Below are positions 1-9,108 of a stretch of 64,000 nt of DNA, piece after piece. The stretch is from Endomicrobium sp. Its GTDB lineage: Bacteria > Elusimicrobiota > Endomicrobiia > Endomicrobiales > Endomicrobiaceae. The translations under genes and the position numbers were made by a program. The notes under the pieces were generated by a model that was given only the letters and a program-made list of their open reading frames with translations, was not told where the DNA came from and searched no databases. The DNA is taken from contig JAISEM010000024.1 of NCBI GenBank assembly GCA_031264105.1, positions 1-64,000 of the forward strand. The letters are read 5' to 3'. Positions within the stretch are counted from its first letter, which is position 1, and the number at the start of each line of letters is the position of its first letter.

Positions 1-116
1 GAAAGCCAATATATGCGCAGACAGCAGCATATGGGCACTTTGGAAGAAAAGAAAAAGAATTCAAATGGGAAGATATAAATAAAGTTGCCGAACTTCAAAA
101 GGCAATAAAAATCTAA
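1..116 (+). CDS. metK: S-adenosylmethionine synthetase, C-terminal end (truncated by window edge)
   Basis: Frame 3 reads [37 protein letters not shown], matching the conserved MetK C-terminus ([13 protein letters not shown]). Confidence 0.85.
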   Translation, partial: KPIYAQTAAYGHFGRKEKEFKWEDINKVAELQKAIKI

Positions 117-127
117 ATTTTTATTGC
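102..127 (+). terminator. Hairpin overlapping the metK stop codon
   Basis: GCAATAAAAAT-CTAA-ATTTTTATTGC, perfect 11-bp stem; no long T-run after it. Confidence 0.4.
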
Positions 128-286
128 ATGGGATTCTATCTCTAATTAGTTAATTTATAAAAAAAATTCCGAGAGTGAAAAGTAAAGAAAAATAGGACTT
201 AAATAAGAAACGCAGGCCGTGTTAGTTTGTGCTTTATATCAAATTTATTTAAAAAAACATATAAATAATATCTGTCAATATTGTTA

Positions 287-1036
287 TTACAAAGATTTCT
301 TTTCAGGGATTCCTGATTTGCGAGGAAATTGAGACGGGGTATCTTTATATTTTTTGAAGATTAGAATACAATAATCAAGTCCTTGCTCTGGCAAATTATA
401 AGGAATAGTCTTTTCTAATTTTGCTCCAAGATGTCTTAATGCATTTTCAATTGATGGCAGCCCATCTTCAATGCTTTCAGCAGACTTTTTTGTTTTATGG
501 ACTACAAAATAACCGCCAACTTTTAAAAGAGGTATACAAATTTCAAGGTTAGGGGAAAACTTACTTACGGCTCTAGATAAAACAAAATCATAATGTTGTC
601 TATATTTAGGATTTTGTCCAATTTCTTCGGCCCTTGTATTTAATATTTCCATATTGAGATTAAGTTTATTGTTTACATTTTCAAGAAATTTGCACTTTTT
701 TGTTATAGACTCTACCAATGTCATTTTGATGTTAGGCAAAACAATTTTTACAGGTATTCCAGGCATTCCTGAACCTGTACCAATATCTGCTACCTTTAAA
801 AGAGTATCTTTGCCAGCAATATCGTTTATAACCTTAGCACTATATAAACTGTCGCAAAAATGTCTATAAATTAAATCTTTTTCACTTCTAAATGAGATAA
901 GATTTAAGATTTTGTTCCATTGTCCAAGTTCTGTAAAATACTCCTCAAACGTTTCTCTAATTTCTTGTGAAAAAAAGCTAATAATATTATTTGAAGCGTA
1001 TTCTTGAAATTTTATAAAAAGTTCTTCATTTATCAT
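287..1036 (-). CDS. rsmG: 16S rRNA (guanine527-N7)-methyltransferase RsmG/GidB
   Basis: FTELGQWNKILNLIS, ADIGTGSGMPGIPVKI, SRAVSKFSPNLEIC motifs. Confidence 0.9.
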   Translation of the reverse strand: MINEELFIKFQEYASNNIISFFSQEIRETFEEYFTELGQWNKILNLISFRSEKDLIYRHFCDSLYSAKVINDIAGKDTLLKVADIGTGSGMPGIPVKIVLPNIKMTLVESITKKCKFLENVNNKLNLNMEILNTRAEEIGQNPKYRQHYDFVLSRAVSKFSPNLEICIPLLKVGGYFVVHKTKKSAESIEDGLPSIENALRHLGAKLEKTIPYNLPEQGLDYCILIFKKYKDTPSQFPRKSGIPEKKSL

Positions 1037-1065
1037 TCTTTAAGATTCTTCTATTTCAGTAAATT

Positions 1066-1567
1066 TTATTTCTTAATGCTCTTTAACAATTCTTCTGCTC
1101 TTTGTTTTTTTGCATCGGGACTTGCCATTGCATTTTTTTTGATATTCATCAGCTTGTTTTTCTGCCTCATCTCTTGCTTTTTTTGCGTCTTTTAGCATGG
1201 CATTAATTTTATTAAGCTCGTCTTTTTCTTTTTGATTAGCAGTATCTCTCATGTTTTTTGCTTTCTTTTCTAAAACTTCTGCATCAGACTCAGAAGATTT
1301 TTTTTCAGATGCGGCCGACTTTTTTTTCTGAGAAGCGCTTTTCTTAACTGTATCTTCGTCATCAGCCGCTTTTATTTTCATAGCTTTAACATCCTCTTTT
1401 ATTTTTTTTATCTCTTCAGAGGCTTGTCGTTTAAGCTCTTTAGCTTCAGCTTCAGTTTTTACTTTCTCAATAGCGTCATGATCTATCTGAGCAAACAAGC
1501 ATATAGGTGTTACAGTAAAAATAAAAAATATTGCAAAAAGGCTTGTTACAAATTTCTTCATTTGCAT
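1066..1567 (-). pseudogene. Secreted coiled-coil/charged protein, apparent frameshift near C-terminus in an A8 tract
   Basis: Signal peptide (MKKFVTSLFAIFFIFTVTPICLFAQ) and Lys/Ala/Glu-rich coiled coil; after the A8 tract the alternative frame reads NAMASPDAKKQRAEELLKSIKK*, more consistent with the upstream composition. Confidence 0.5.
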
Positions 1568-1596
1568 CCTCCTTGTTTTTTAAGCAATTTACCTGC

Positions 1597-1851
1597 TCAG
1601 TCGTATTTTATTTTCAAAATAATTTGAGCACTAGAAACTATAAGCATGACACTATTTGTAATGTATATAGGTGCTTTCTGAACTATTAAGCCATATATAG
1701 TCCAAAGGACTAATCCTAATGAAAAAATAATGAAAGTTTGTATTGATATACCTTTCGCTGATTTTAATTTATATGTTTTATAAACTTGAGGAATAAAAGC
1801 AATCATTGAACAAAAGCCTGCGGCAAACCCAAGATATTCTAAATAATCCAT
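1597..1851 (-). CDS. SemiSWEET-like PQ-loop transporter
   Basis: 84 aa, 3 TM, GFAAGFCSMIAFIPQVYKTYKLKSAKGIS PQ-loop motif. Confidence 0.85.
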   Translation of the reverse strand: MDYLEYLGFAAGFCSMIAFIPQVYKTYKLKSAKGISIQTFIIFSLGLVLWTIYGLIVQKAPIYITNSVMLIVSSAQIILKIKYD

Positions 1852-2005
1852 TTCTTTACCTCCTCAAGATATTCTAAATAACCCATTTCTTTACCTCCTC
1901 AAGATATTCTAAATAACCCATTTCTTTACCTCCCCAAGATATTCTAAATAATCCATTTCTTTACCTCCCCAAGATATTCTAAATAATCCATTTCTTTACC
2001 TCCTC
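1831..2005. repeat. Five tandem copies of a 35-bp unit (aagatattctaaataayccatttctttacctccyc)
   Basis: Copies start at 1831, 1866, 1901, 1936, 1971; differ at two positions only. Confidence 0.97.
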
Positions 2006-2773
2006 AATTGATAATGCCTTATATGTTTTGCGCAGTAAAAAGGATTTAATTGCGTGTTTTGGGCAATAAGAAATACATCTCATGCACAATTGGCAGTGCA
2101 TGCCATTAAAAATTGGGTAATTCCTTACATCATATTCAATATTTTCAACGGGACATATTTTAATGCAAAGCCCACATTTAACGCATTTATTTTTTTCTAA
2201 TCCAAACCTTACAATTTTTTGAAATACTTTTCCTCTCCATCTATTTGTTATAAAGTTGGTGATGGAAAAACAAACTTTAAAAAATATATTGGTTCTGTAA
2301 TGTTTTGCTGATCCATCAACCAATTGATTGGCAAAAAGTTCAATTTTTTTGTAGGCTTTTTCTCTTTTTAGAATATTTTTTTCTTCTTTTTGAACAGCTA
2401 TAAAGTTGTTTGGCATTAAAAACCCTTGAGCGCCAATAATGTCGTATCCTTTATTGTTAAGAACACAACTGAAATTTCCAGCCGTATTTAATGATGAATC
2501 CCCCATAGTTGTAAATACAAAAACTTCAGCGCCGTTACCGGTTGGCAAGTTATTTATAAAATCTTTGACGACAGGAAATGTGTTCCAACATGCAACTGTA
2601 AACCCGATACCTATAATATGCGACAAATTTATGTCTTTAGGATTTGCTTTTGCCAAATCATAGATGGATACTATGCAACCACTCTCTTCCATTGTTGCAG
2701 CAATTTTTTTTGCCGTAAGATAAGTATTGCCTGTGCCTGAAAAACAATAAATATCGATAGTTTTATTTTTCAA
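1979..2773 (-). CDS. EFR1-type protein: flavodoxin-like domain plus two 4Fe-4S clusters
   Basis: CFSGTGNTYLTAKKIA flavodoxin motif; CVKCGLCIKICP and CQLCMRCISYCP ferredoxin motifs. Confidence 0.85.
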   Translation of the reverse strand: MKNKTIDIYCFSGTGNTYLTAKKIAATMEESGCIVSIYDLAKANPKDINLSHIIGIGFTVACWNTFPVVKDFINNLPTGNGAEVFVFTTMGDSSLNTAGNFSCVLNNKGYDIIGAQGFLMPNNFIAVQKEEKNILKREKAYKKIELFANQLVDGSAKHYRTNIFFKVCFSITNFITNRWRGKVFQKIVRFGLEKNKCVKCGLCIKICPVENIEYDVRNYPIFNGMHCQLCMRCISYCPKHAIKSFLLRKTYKALSIEEVKKWII

Positions 2774-4551
2774 GTTTTTTTCTGCTTTCTTTCTTTTTTT
2801 TGTTTTTCAAGACATATTGTAAGTATTGCTATATCAGATGGCTTTATTGCATGGACTCTTGAAGCTTGTCCTATAGTTTGAGGACGAACTTCTTTTAATC
2901 TTTGTTTTGTTTCAGATGAAAAAGAATCAATTTTATCGTAATTAAAATCCTCAGGGATTTGACGATCTTCGTTCTTTTTCATTTTATTTGCCATTTTATC
3001 CTGGATTTCTATATATCCTTCATATTTTTTATGTATATAAACTTCTTCTTTTGCTTTTTCTAATGACCAAGGCGCTAAATCTTCGTCAGATGGAAGATTA
3101 TCTGTTATACCTTCATAAATATCTGACGCAGTTTGTCTATAAAGATCAAACTTTTTGTAAGCTTTGTCTGAAATCAGGCCTAAACAATGACCGATATCCA
3201 TAAGTCTTAAATCCGTGTTGTCGTTTCTTATAGAAAGTCTGTATTCGGCTCTTGATGTAAACATTCTATAAGGTTCATCCATTCCTCTAGTTGTTATATC
3301 GTCTATAAGTATACCGATATAAGATTCATTTCTCTTAAGTATAATAGGATCTCTTCCCAGAACTTTCAAGACTGCGTTTATACCAGCCACAAAACCTTGA
3401 GATGCTGCTTCTTCATAGCCTGTAGTACCGTTTATCTGTCCGCCTAAGAAAAGATTTTCAACTGTTTTAGCTTCTAAAGTTTTCTTTATCTGAAGAGGGT
3501 TTGAATAATCGTATTCAATAGCATATCCATATCTTATAACCTTTGCATTTTCAAGACCTGCAATTGAATTTATCATCTGTTGCTGTAAGTCAAAAGGTAA
3601 TCCCGTATAAAGGCCGTTTAGATAAACTTCATTAGTATTATATCCTTCAGGTTCTACAAATATATGATGGTTAGTTTTTTCTGGGTAACGCTCTATTTTC
3701 TCTTCTATTGCAGGGCAATATCTAGGACTTTTGCTGTTTACTTTACCAATAGGAATAGATGATAATTCAAGATTGTCGCCAACTATCTTGTGTGTTTTAG
3801 GGTTTGTGTAAGTCAACCAGCAAGAAAGCTGCTTTAGATCTTTCCTCCACTGTTCTACTTCAGTAAAATGTGAGAAAGGTCTTGGCTTTTCATCACCAGA
3901 TTGTTCAGTCATTTTAGAATAATCTATGGATAAAGAATTAATTCTTGGGGTTGTTGTTGTTTTAAATCTTCCAAGAACAAGTCCACAGTCTTGAGTCAAA
4001 GATTTCGATAGATAAGACGCTGCCTTCTCATTGAATCTTCCGCCTTCAAAATACATCTTTCCAAGATGTATGGTTCCTTTTAAAAATGTTCCTGTAGTTA
4101 CTACTACAGCATCCGTATCAATAGTTTCGCCTGTTAGTATTTTAACCCCACAAACTTTTCCGTTTTTTACTATAAGAGAGGTAACTTCGGATTGTAATAT
4201 TTCAAGATTTGGTTGATTTTGCAGAGATTTTGACATCAATACTGAATAAAGTTCTTTATCGCATTGTGCTCTTGGAGACCATACTGCAGGGCCTCTTGAG
4301 CTGTTCAATACTTTAAATTGGAGTCCAGCACTGTCCGTTATCTGGCCCATTTCTCCACCCATTGCATCTATTTCTCTTACCATTTGGCCTTTTGCAATTC
4401 CGCCTATAGCAGGATTACAGGGCATTCTTGCTATTGAATCAACATTTAATGTAATTATTAGTGTTTTAATGCCCATTCTTGCACACGCCAGAGATGCTTC
4501 ACAGCCTGCATGCCCCGCTCCAATAACCACAACTTGATATTTTCTTTCCAT
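2770..4551 (-). CDS. mnmG: tRNA uridine-5-carboxymethylaminomethyl modification enzyme MnmG/GidA
   Basis: VVIGAGHAGCEASLACARMG FAD motif, PCNPAIGGIAKGQMVREIDAMGGEMG, SRAEYRLSIRNDNTDLRL. Confidence 0.95.
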   Translation of the reverse strand: MERKYQVVVIGAGHAGCEASLACARMGIKTLIITLNVDSIARMPCNPAIGGIAKGQMVREIDAMGGEMGQITDSAGLQFKVLNSSRGPAVWSPRAQCDKELYSVLMSKSLQNQPNLEILQSEVTSLIVKNGKVCGVKILTGETIDTDAVVVTTGTFLKGTIHLGKMYFEGGRFNEKAASYLSKSLTQDCGLVLGRFKTTTTPRINSLSIDYSKMTEQSGDEKPRPFSHFTEVEQWRKDLKQLSCWLTYTNPKTHKIVGDNLELSSIPIGKVNSKSPRYCPAIEEKIERYPEKTNHHIFVEPEGYNTNEVYLNGLYTGLPFDLQQQMINSIAGLENAKVIRYGYAIEYDYSNPLQIKKTLEAKTVENLFLGGQINGTTGYEEAASQGFVAGINAVLKVLGRDPIILKRNESYIGILIDDITTRGMDEPYRMFTSRAEYRLSIRNDNTDLRLMDIGHCLGLISDKAYKKFDLYRQTASDIYEGITDNLPSDEDLAPWSLEKAKEEVYIHKKYEGYIEIQDKMANKMKKNEDRQIPEDFNYDKIDSFSSETKQRLKEVRPQTIGQASRVHAIKPSDIAILTICLEKQKKERKQKKT

Positions 4552-4778
4552 TTACCAGCCCTCTCTAAAATTAAATTATAGATAATTTACAAGGCAATTT
4601 TAGCTTTTTGCATGTTAAAAATCAAATTTTTGTAGAACCTTACAACTCTGCTATGTTAAACATATATCCGAATTTGTCGGTTTGATCAAAGAGGAACTTT
4701 TTGAAAGGGGAAAATAAAAATCACAAACTGTTTGCTAAATAAATAGAAGATATAGTATTAATATATTATATTAAATAT

Positions 4779-5672
4779 ATGTATATGAAAAAGTATTTAT
4801 GGCTATCATTAATAATAGTAGTATTAAGTTTTGGGAGCTTTGGATGTTTCAAAAAGGGAGAAAATTTTTTTGCAAGGAATGGAAATCATAGTAGGATATC
4901 CAGTGAAGCGTGTCCTTTTTTCCCATCGTTTCAGCCAAGATATGTTGATAATCCGGGAATTGAGAATTTAAAAGGGATATTTCGCCAAAAAGGATTTGAA
5001 GAAGGAGAGATATTTTGGATGGCAAAAATAGCAACGGAAGACTATGGACCAGATGTGTGGCCAATATTATACGTAGGAGGTCATTATATATATGGCCCAT
5101 TTGATGGTAACACGTATTCCAACTGTCCGTTATATTCATTAAAGAGGTTTTTTCGTCAATTAGGAATTCTTGGTATTGTAGCTCCAGATCTTTGGTATAA
5201 ATGGTCAGATAGGCAGCTAAGAAATATAGGAGTTGACGAATTGGGATTTCCTCAAGAAGAAAGGAGTCAACATGCGATGTTGAAGCAATATCAAATAACC
5301 ATGTTTGTAAAACATTTAGCGCCAAAAGCTATGTCACATCTAAAACACGGCTGTGCTAGGGGAGTAGCAGTAAAAGAAAGACAAAATAGTGTACAAAAAT
5401 TAGGCGTTATTAATGATTTAATTAAAATTATTGAAGCAGGACAAAGAGAAGGAGTTGAGAGAGCTATAAGTATGGCCAGAGAACGAGGATTTGTAAATAT
5501 TGAAAGATTAAGCGATCATAGGTTTAGCTTAGATGCTCTCAGAAATGAAATAGACACATTGCAACAAACAATTGCTGATTACGATCAGCGTGGCTACTTT
5601 ATAGGAGGCAGTTATGGTCTAATAGCATATACTAGGGATATTGAAAGCGACTACCTGACCCGGAATCGTTGA
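4779..5672 (+). CDS. Putative lipoprotein, unknown function
   Basis: Lipobox-like LSFGSFGC; no family recognised; possible start at 4785. Confidence 0.6.
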   Translation: MYMKKYLWLSLIIVVLSFGSFGCFKKGENFFARNGNHSRISSEACPFFPSFQPRYVDNPGIENLKGIFRQKGFEEGEIFWMAKIATEDYGPDVWPILYVGGHYIYGPFDGNTYSNCPLYSLKRFFRQLGILGIVAPDLWYKWSDRQLRNIGVDELGFPQEERSQHAMLKQYQITMFVKHLAPKAMSHLKHGCARGVAVKERQNSVQKLGVINDLIKIIEAGQREGVERAISMARERGFVNIERLSDHRFSLDALRNEIDTLQQTIADYDQRGYFIGGSYGLIAYTRDIESDYLTRNR

Positions 5673-5863
5673 TCTTTTGTTCGCTACTAAATATAACTAA
5701 TACCTCCTTATGAAGTACCAAATATCTTTTCTTTGATTTCTTAGATCCCTTTGCTAAGATTCTGCAAATTTGACACGGCAAACGATAAAGTAATAAAATA
5801 CGCAGGCCATTTAACAATAATATAGAATAAATTTGTAGATATAAAAATGATTAGGAGGATAAA

Positions 5864-6352
5864 ATGAAAAGAGTTGCAATACTTTGTTTGATTGGATTAT
5901 TTGTTTGTTCTTTTGGGTGCAAGCGGCAAGATATAAAGAAGGAAAATATAAATAGTAACGGAATTGAAACTGTAAATTTCTCTGATGAACCTTCTGTTAG
6001 AGGGGATTCTGAAGTAAATAGTAATCTTAAAATAGCGTATTTTGGTTTTGACAAGAGTGATTTAAATGAAGAGTCTTTAGGATCTTTAAAAGAAAATGCT
6101 GCGTATTTATCCAAAAATTTATCTCTAAAAGTTGTTGTTGAAGGACATGCAGATAATAGAGGAACATCAGAATATAACCTTTCTTTGGGGCAACGTAGAG
6201 CATTGAAAGTCAAAGATTATTACGTAAAATTTGGAATCTCTCCAAATAGAATAGCTACAATTTCTTATGGCAGCGAGAAACCTGTTATTGATGAAAATAA
6301 TGACGTCGCATGGGCAAAAAATAGAAGAGCTGAAACAAAAACGCTCAATTAA
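5864..6352 (+). CDS. pal: Peptidoglycan-associated lipoprotein (OmpA-like C-terminal domain)
   Basis: Lipobox CSFGC; YFGFDKSDL...VVEGHADNRGTSEYNLSLGQRRA. Confidence 0.93.
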   Translation: MKRVAILCLIGLFVCSFGCKRQDIKKENINSNGIETVNFSDEPSVRGDSEVNSNLKIAYFGFDKSDLNEESLGSLKENAAYLSKNLSLKVVVEGHADNRGTSEYNLSLGQRRALKVKDYYVKFGISPNRIATISYGSEKPVIDENNDVAWAKNRRAETKTLN

Positions 6353-6363
6353 ATAACATAAAT

Positions 6364-7062
6364 ATGAATACTAAAATTCTTTTTTCTTTATTTTATTTAG
6401 TAATTGTAATTTTTTCAGGGTGTGTTCTTTTAAATCAGGACAATATCACCGATTTAAAAGGCGTTGTTGCTCAATTGCAAATAGAGTCTAAAGAGCTTAA
6501 GGAAAACAACGCTATGCTAAATAAAGACGTTGACTCTTTAGTTAATTCTGTAAAATCTCTTAATGCTTTAGTTCAGGGTTTGCAGTCCAAAGTCTCTTTT
6601 TTGAGTCAAAATGAAAAAGATTTAAACCAGAGTTCAGATAACAATTCAAATGGGAGCAAGCAAGCTACTTCTGTTCTACCGTCGTCTGTTTATCAAAGCG
6701 CATATAGCGATTATTCAATGGGCAAATACGAGCTTGCTTACAGCGGATTTAAGTCTTTTATTGAAAAATACCCAAATGCAGAGCTTGCTCCTCAAACGCA
6801 ATTTTATTTAGGCGAATGCTCTTATTCTCGTAAAATGTGGGAAGATGCTATAAAAGAGTATCAAAAAGTTGAAGAATTATACAATAGATCTGATCAGGTT
6901 GTTTCGGCTAAACTTAAGATTGCTTTGTGCTATGAAAATCTTGGGAAAAAACAAGAAGCTTTAAAACTTTTTTCTTCAATAGTTGAAAACTTTCCTAAAA
7001 GTTCTGAATCTTTAACAGCAAAAGAAAAAATTAAAGCTTATAATAATGTTAAAATCGAATAA
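6364..7062 (+). CDS. cpoB: Tol-Pal system protein CpoB/YbgF (TPR)
   Basis: Coiled coil followed by TPR: YQSAYSDYSMGKYELAYSGFKSFIEKYPNAELAPQTQFYLGECSY. Confidence 0.85.
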   Translation: MNTKILFSLFYLVIVIFSGCVLLNQDNITDLKGVVAQLQIESKELKENNAMLNKDVDSLVNSVKSLNALVQGLQSKVSFLSQNEKDLNQSSDNNSNGSKQATSVLPSSVYQSAYSDYSMGKYELAYSGFKSFIEKYPNAELAPQTQFYLGECSYSRKMWEDAIKEYQKVEELYNRSDQVVSAKLKIALCYENLGKKQEALKLFSSIVENFPKSSESLTAKEKIKAYNNVKIE

Positions 7063-7837
7063 CTTTTTCATATGTTTTCTTATTTCTATATTACTGCATG
7101 CGTTGTTCTTTTTCTTTATAGTTTATGGAACAGAAAAGGTAATATACCTTTCTGTGCCAATAGATGTTACTTTTTATTCTACAAGTCATAAAGCGCAAGA
7201 TGTTGTATCTTTACCTGTAGTTGAAGAAAACTCTGCTGGCAACGATAACAATACTGACAAAAGTGTAAGCGAGATAAAAGAAGATCAAATAAAGGAAGAA
7301 ATTAAAGAACCTACTACTAAAACAAAAGACGATATTACTGTCAAAAAGGAAAAAACTCAAGATAAGCAAGTAAAAGCAAAAGGGGAAAAAAAGAATGTAA
7401 GTAAAGTAGATTCTTCTGTTACGAAAAGTACGTCAGAAAAGAAAGTAGAAAAATTAGAAAATAATACTCCAACAGCTCCGGTTGAAACAGTGCAGCGACA
7501 AACGACTCAATCTTTGCAAGGAGAGAACGGATCTTTATATGCGTCTACTTTTTTTGATGCTAAAAATTTTCAATATCCGTATTATGCAAATCAAATAATG
7601 AGAAAAGTAAAACGGCAATGGCGTTGGGCTGAAAGTTATAGTAATTTAAGAGTATTAGTGCATTTTCAAATAAATAAAGACGGTTCTGTTTATGATGTTT
7701 CAGTAAAAGAGTCATCCGGTAATGGAGACTATGACAGAAATGCCATGGACACTATTCGTAGAGCGTCTCCATTTTTAGAGCTTCCAGAAGGATATGAAGG
7801 AGATTCTTTAGGTGTTTCCTTTGAGTTTAAATGTTAG
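7046..7837 (+). CDS. TonB/TolA-type periplasmic spanning protein
   Basis: N-terminal TM, Lys/Glu-rich linker, TonB C-terminal domain VLVHFQINKDGSVYDVSVKESSGNGDYDRNAMDTIRRASPF. Confidence 0.85.
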   Translation: MLKSNNFFICFLISILLHALFFFFIVYGTEKVIYLSVPIDVTFYSTSHKAQDVVSLPVVEENSAGNDNNTDKSVSEIKEDQIKEEIKEPTTKTKDDITVKKEKTQDKQVKAKGEKKNVSKVDSSVTKSTSEKKVEKLENNTPTAPVETVQRQTTQSLQGENGSLYASTFFDAKNFQYPYYANQIMRKVKRQWRWAESYSNLRVLVHFQINKDGSVYDVSVKESSGNGDYDRNAMDTIRRASPFLELPEGYEGDSLGVSFEFKC

Positions 7838-7846
7838 GATTATAAA

Positions 7847-9085
7847 ATGATGATAAGAAAATATTTTTTTTCTTTAATTGCTTTGTTGTCTTGTTGTTTG
7901 TCTTTAAGTTATGCTAAAGATGACGTGTATTTGTCTTTATCTACGTCAGTAAAGAAAAGATCTGATATTGCTATAGAGGACTTTACTGCTGCAGATAAGA
8001 ATGCAAATTCAAGTAAATATGCAAAATTATTAAAAGATGTAATACAAAACGATCTTGTGCTTTCTAGATATTTCAATATAATGCCTGCAACGTCTGCATC
8101 AGTTCTCATTAGCGCTTCGGTGTCTTCAAATGTTGATAATGTGACTATTGAATTTAAAATATTTGATGTTGAATCTGGCGGAATAATTTATAACGGAACA
8201 TTTAAAGGAGAACTTTCTAATTACAGATATATGGCTCATGAAGTAAGCGATGAAGTAGTAAAAAGATTTATCGGGGATACAGGTATTGCGCGGACTAATA
8301 TAGTTTTTGTAAACAACAGTACAAAACATAAAGAGCTTTACATTATAGATTACGACGGTTACAATATTCGCAGACTTACAAGAGACAACAAAATAAATAT
8401 TCTTCCCAAATGGTCTCCAAAAGGCGAGATGATAATTTATACAAGTTATTTATATAATAATCCCGACCTATTTTATTTAGATATTGTAAAAAATAGGCGT
8501 GGAATTATTTCTAAATACCAAGGTTTAAATGCAACTGGCGTATTCTCTCCAGATGGCAATAAAATACTGCTTACTCTTTCAAGAGGCAATTTCCCTAATT
8601 TATATCTTATAAATATCTCGGGTGAAATTTTGCAGAAGTTAACGGCAGGTTCTTATATAGATACAAGTCCATCTTTTGCTCCAAATGGGCAAGAAATAGT
8701 TTTTATTTCAGACAGGGCAGGATATCCGCAGCTTTACATAATGAATATTGGTGGCGCAAATGTAAGGAGATTGTCCACAAATGGTTTTTGCGACTCTCCG
8801 TCATGGTCTCCAAAAGGCGATAAAATTGTTTTTACCATGAGGCAAGGTAAGGGAAATTATGATTTATATATTTATGATTTGCCCACGGCTAAAATAGTAA
8901 GACTTACAAATAGTCAAGGTAAAAATGAAAATCCGTCATGGTCTCCAGATGGTAGATTTGTAGCTTTTTGTTCAAGCAGATCAGGGAAAAATGAAATTTA
9001 TGTTATGGCTATAGATGGTTCAGGTACGAGAAAACTTACAGAAATACCAGGAAATTCTTACAGTCCTTCGTGGTCTCCTGTTTAG
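7847..9085 (+). CDS. tolB: Tol-Pal system beta-propeller protein TolB
   Basis: WD40-like repeats with SPxWSPDG/GxxIVF motifs; position next to pal/tolA. Confidence 0.92.
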   Translation: MMIRKYFFSLIALLSCCLSLSYAKDDVYLSLSTSVKKRSDIAIEDFTAADKNANSSKYAKLLKDVIQNDLVLSRYFNIMPATSASVLISASVSSNVDNVTIEFKIFDVESGGIIYNGTFKGELSNYRYMAHEVSDEVVKRFIGDTGIARTNIVFVNNSTKHKELYIIDYDGYNIRRLTRDNKINILPKWSPKGEMIIYTSYLYNNPDLFYLDIVKNRRGIISKYQGLNATGVFSPDGNKILLTLSRGNFPNLYLINISGEILQKLTAGSYIDTSPSFAPNGQEIVFISDRAGYPQLYIMNIGGANVRRLSTNGFCDSPSWSPKGDKIVFTMRQGKGNYDLYIYDLPTAKIVRLTNSQGKNENPSWSPDGRFVAFCSSRSGKNEIYVMAIDGSGTRKLTEIPGNSYSPSWSPV

Positions 9086-9108
9086 CTAAGTAATATACTG
9101 GAGAGTAA

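Noticed and set aside
209-218. Shared ACGCAGGCC string at about 210 and about 5801
   Set aside because: Only two copies of 9 nt, no surrounding structure; probably chance.
1831-2005. CRISPR array
   Set aside because: Units are directly contiguous with no spacers and contain SD/start/stop signals.
4849-5325. 158-aa minus-strand ORF opposite the 4779-5672 lipoprotein
   Set aside because: Antisense to a gene with signal peptide/lipobox; no recognisable motif. Same reasoning applied to most other long antisense ORFs in the track (for example 5851-6213, 12889-13260, 38601-39059, 41393-41887, 44910-45359).
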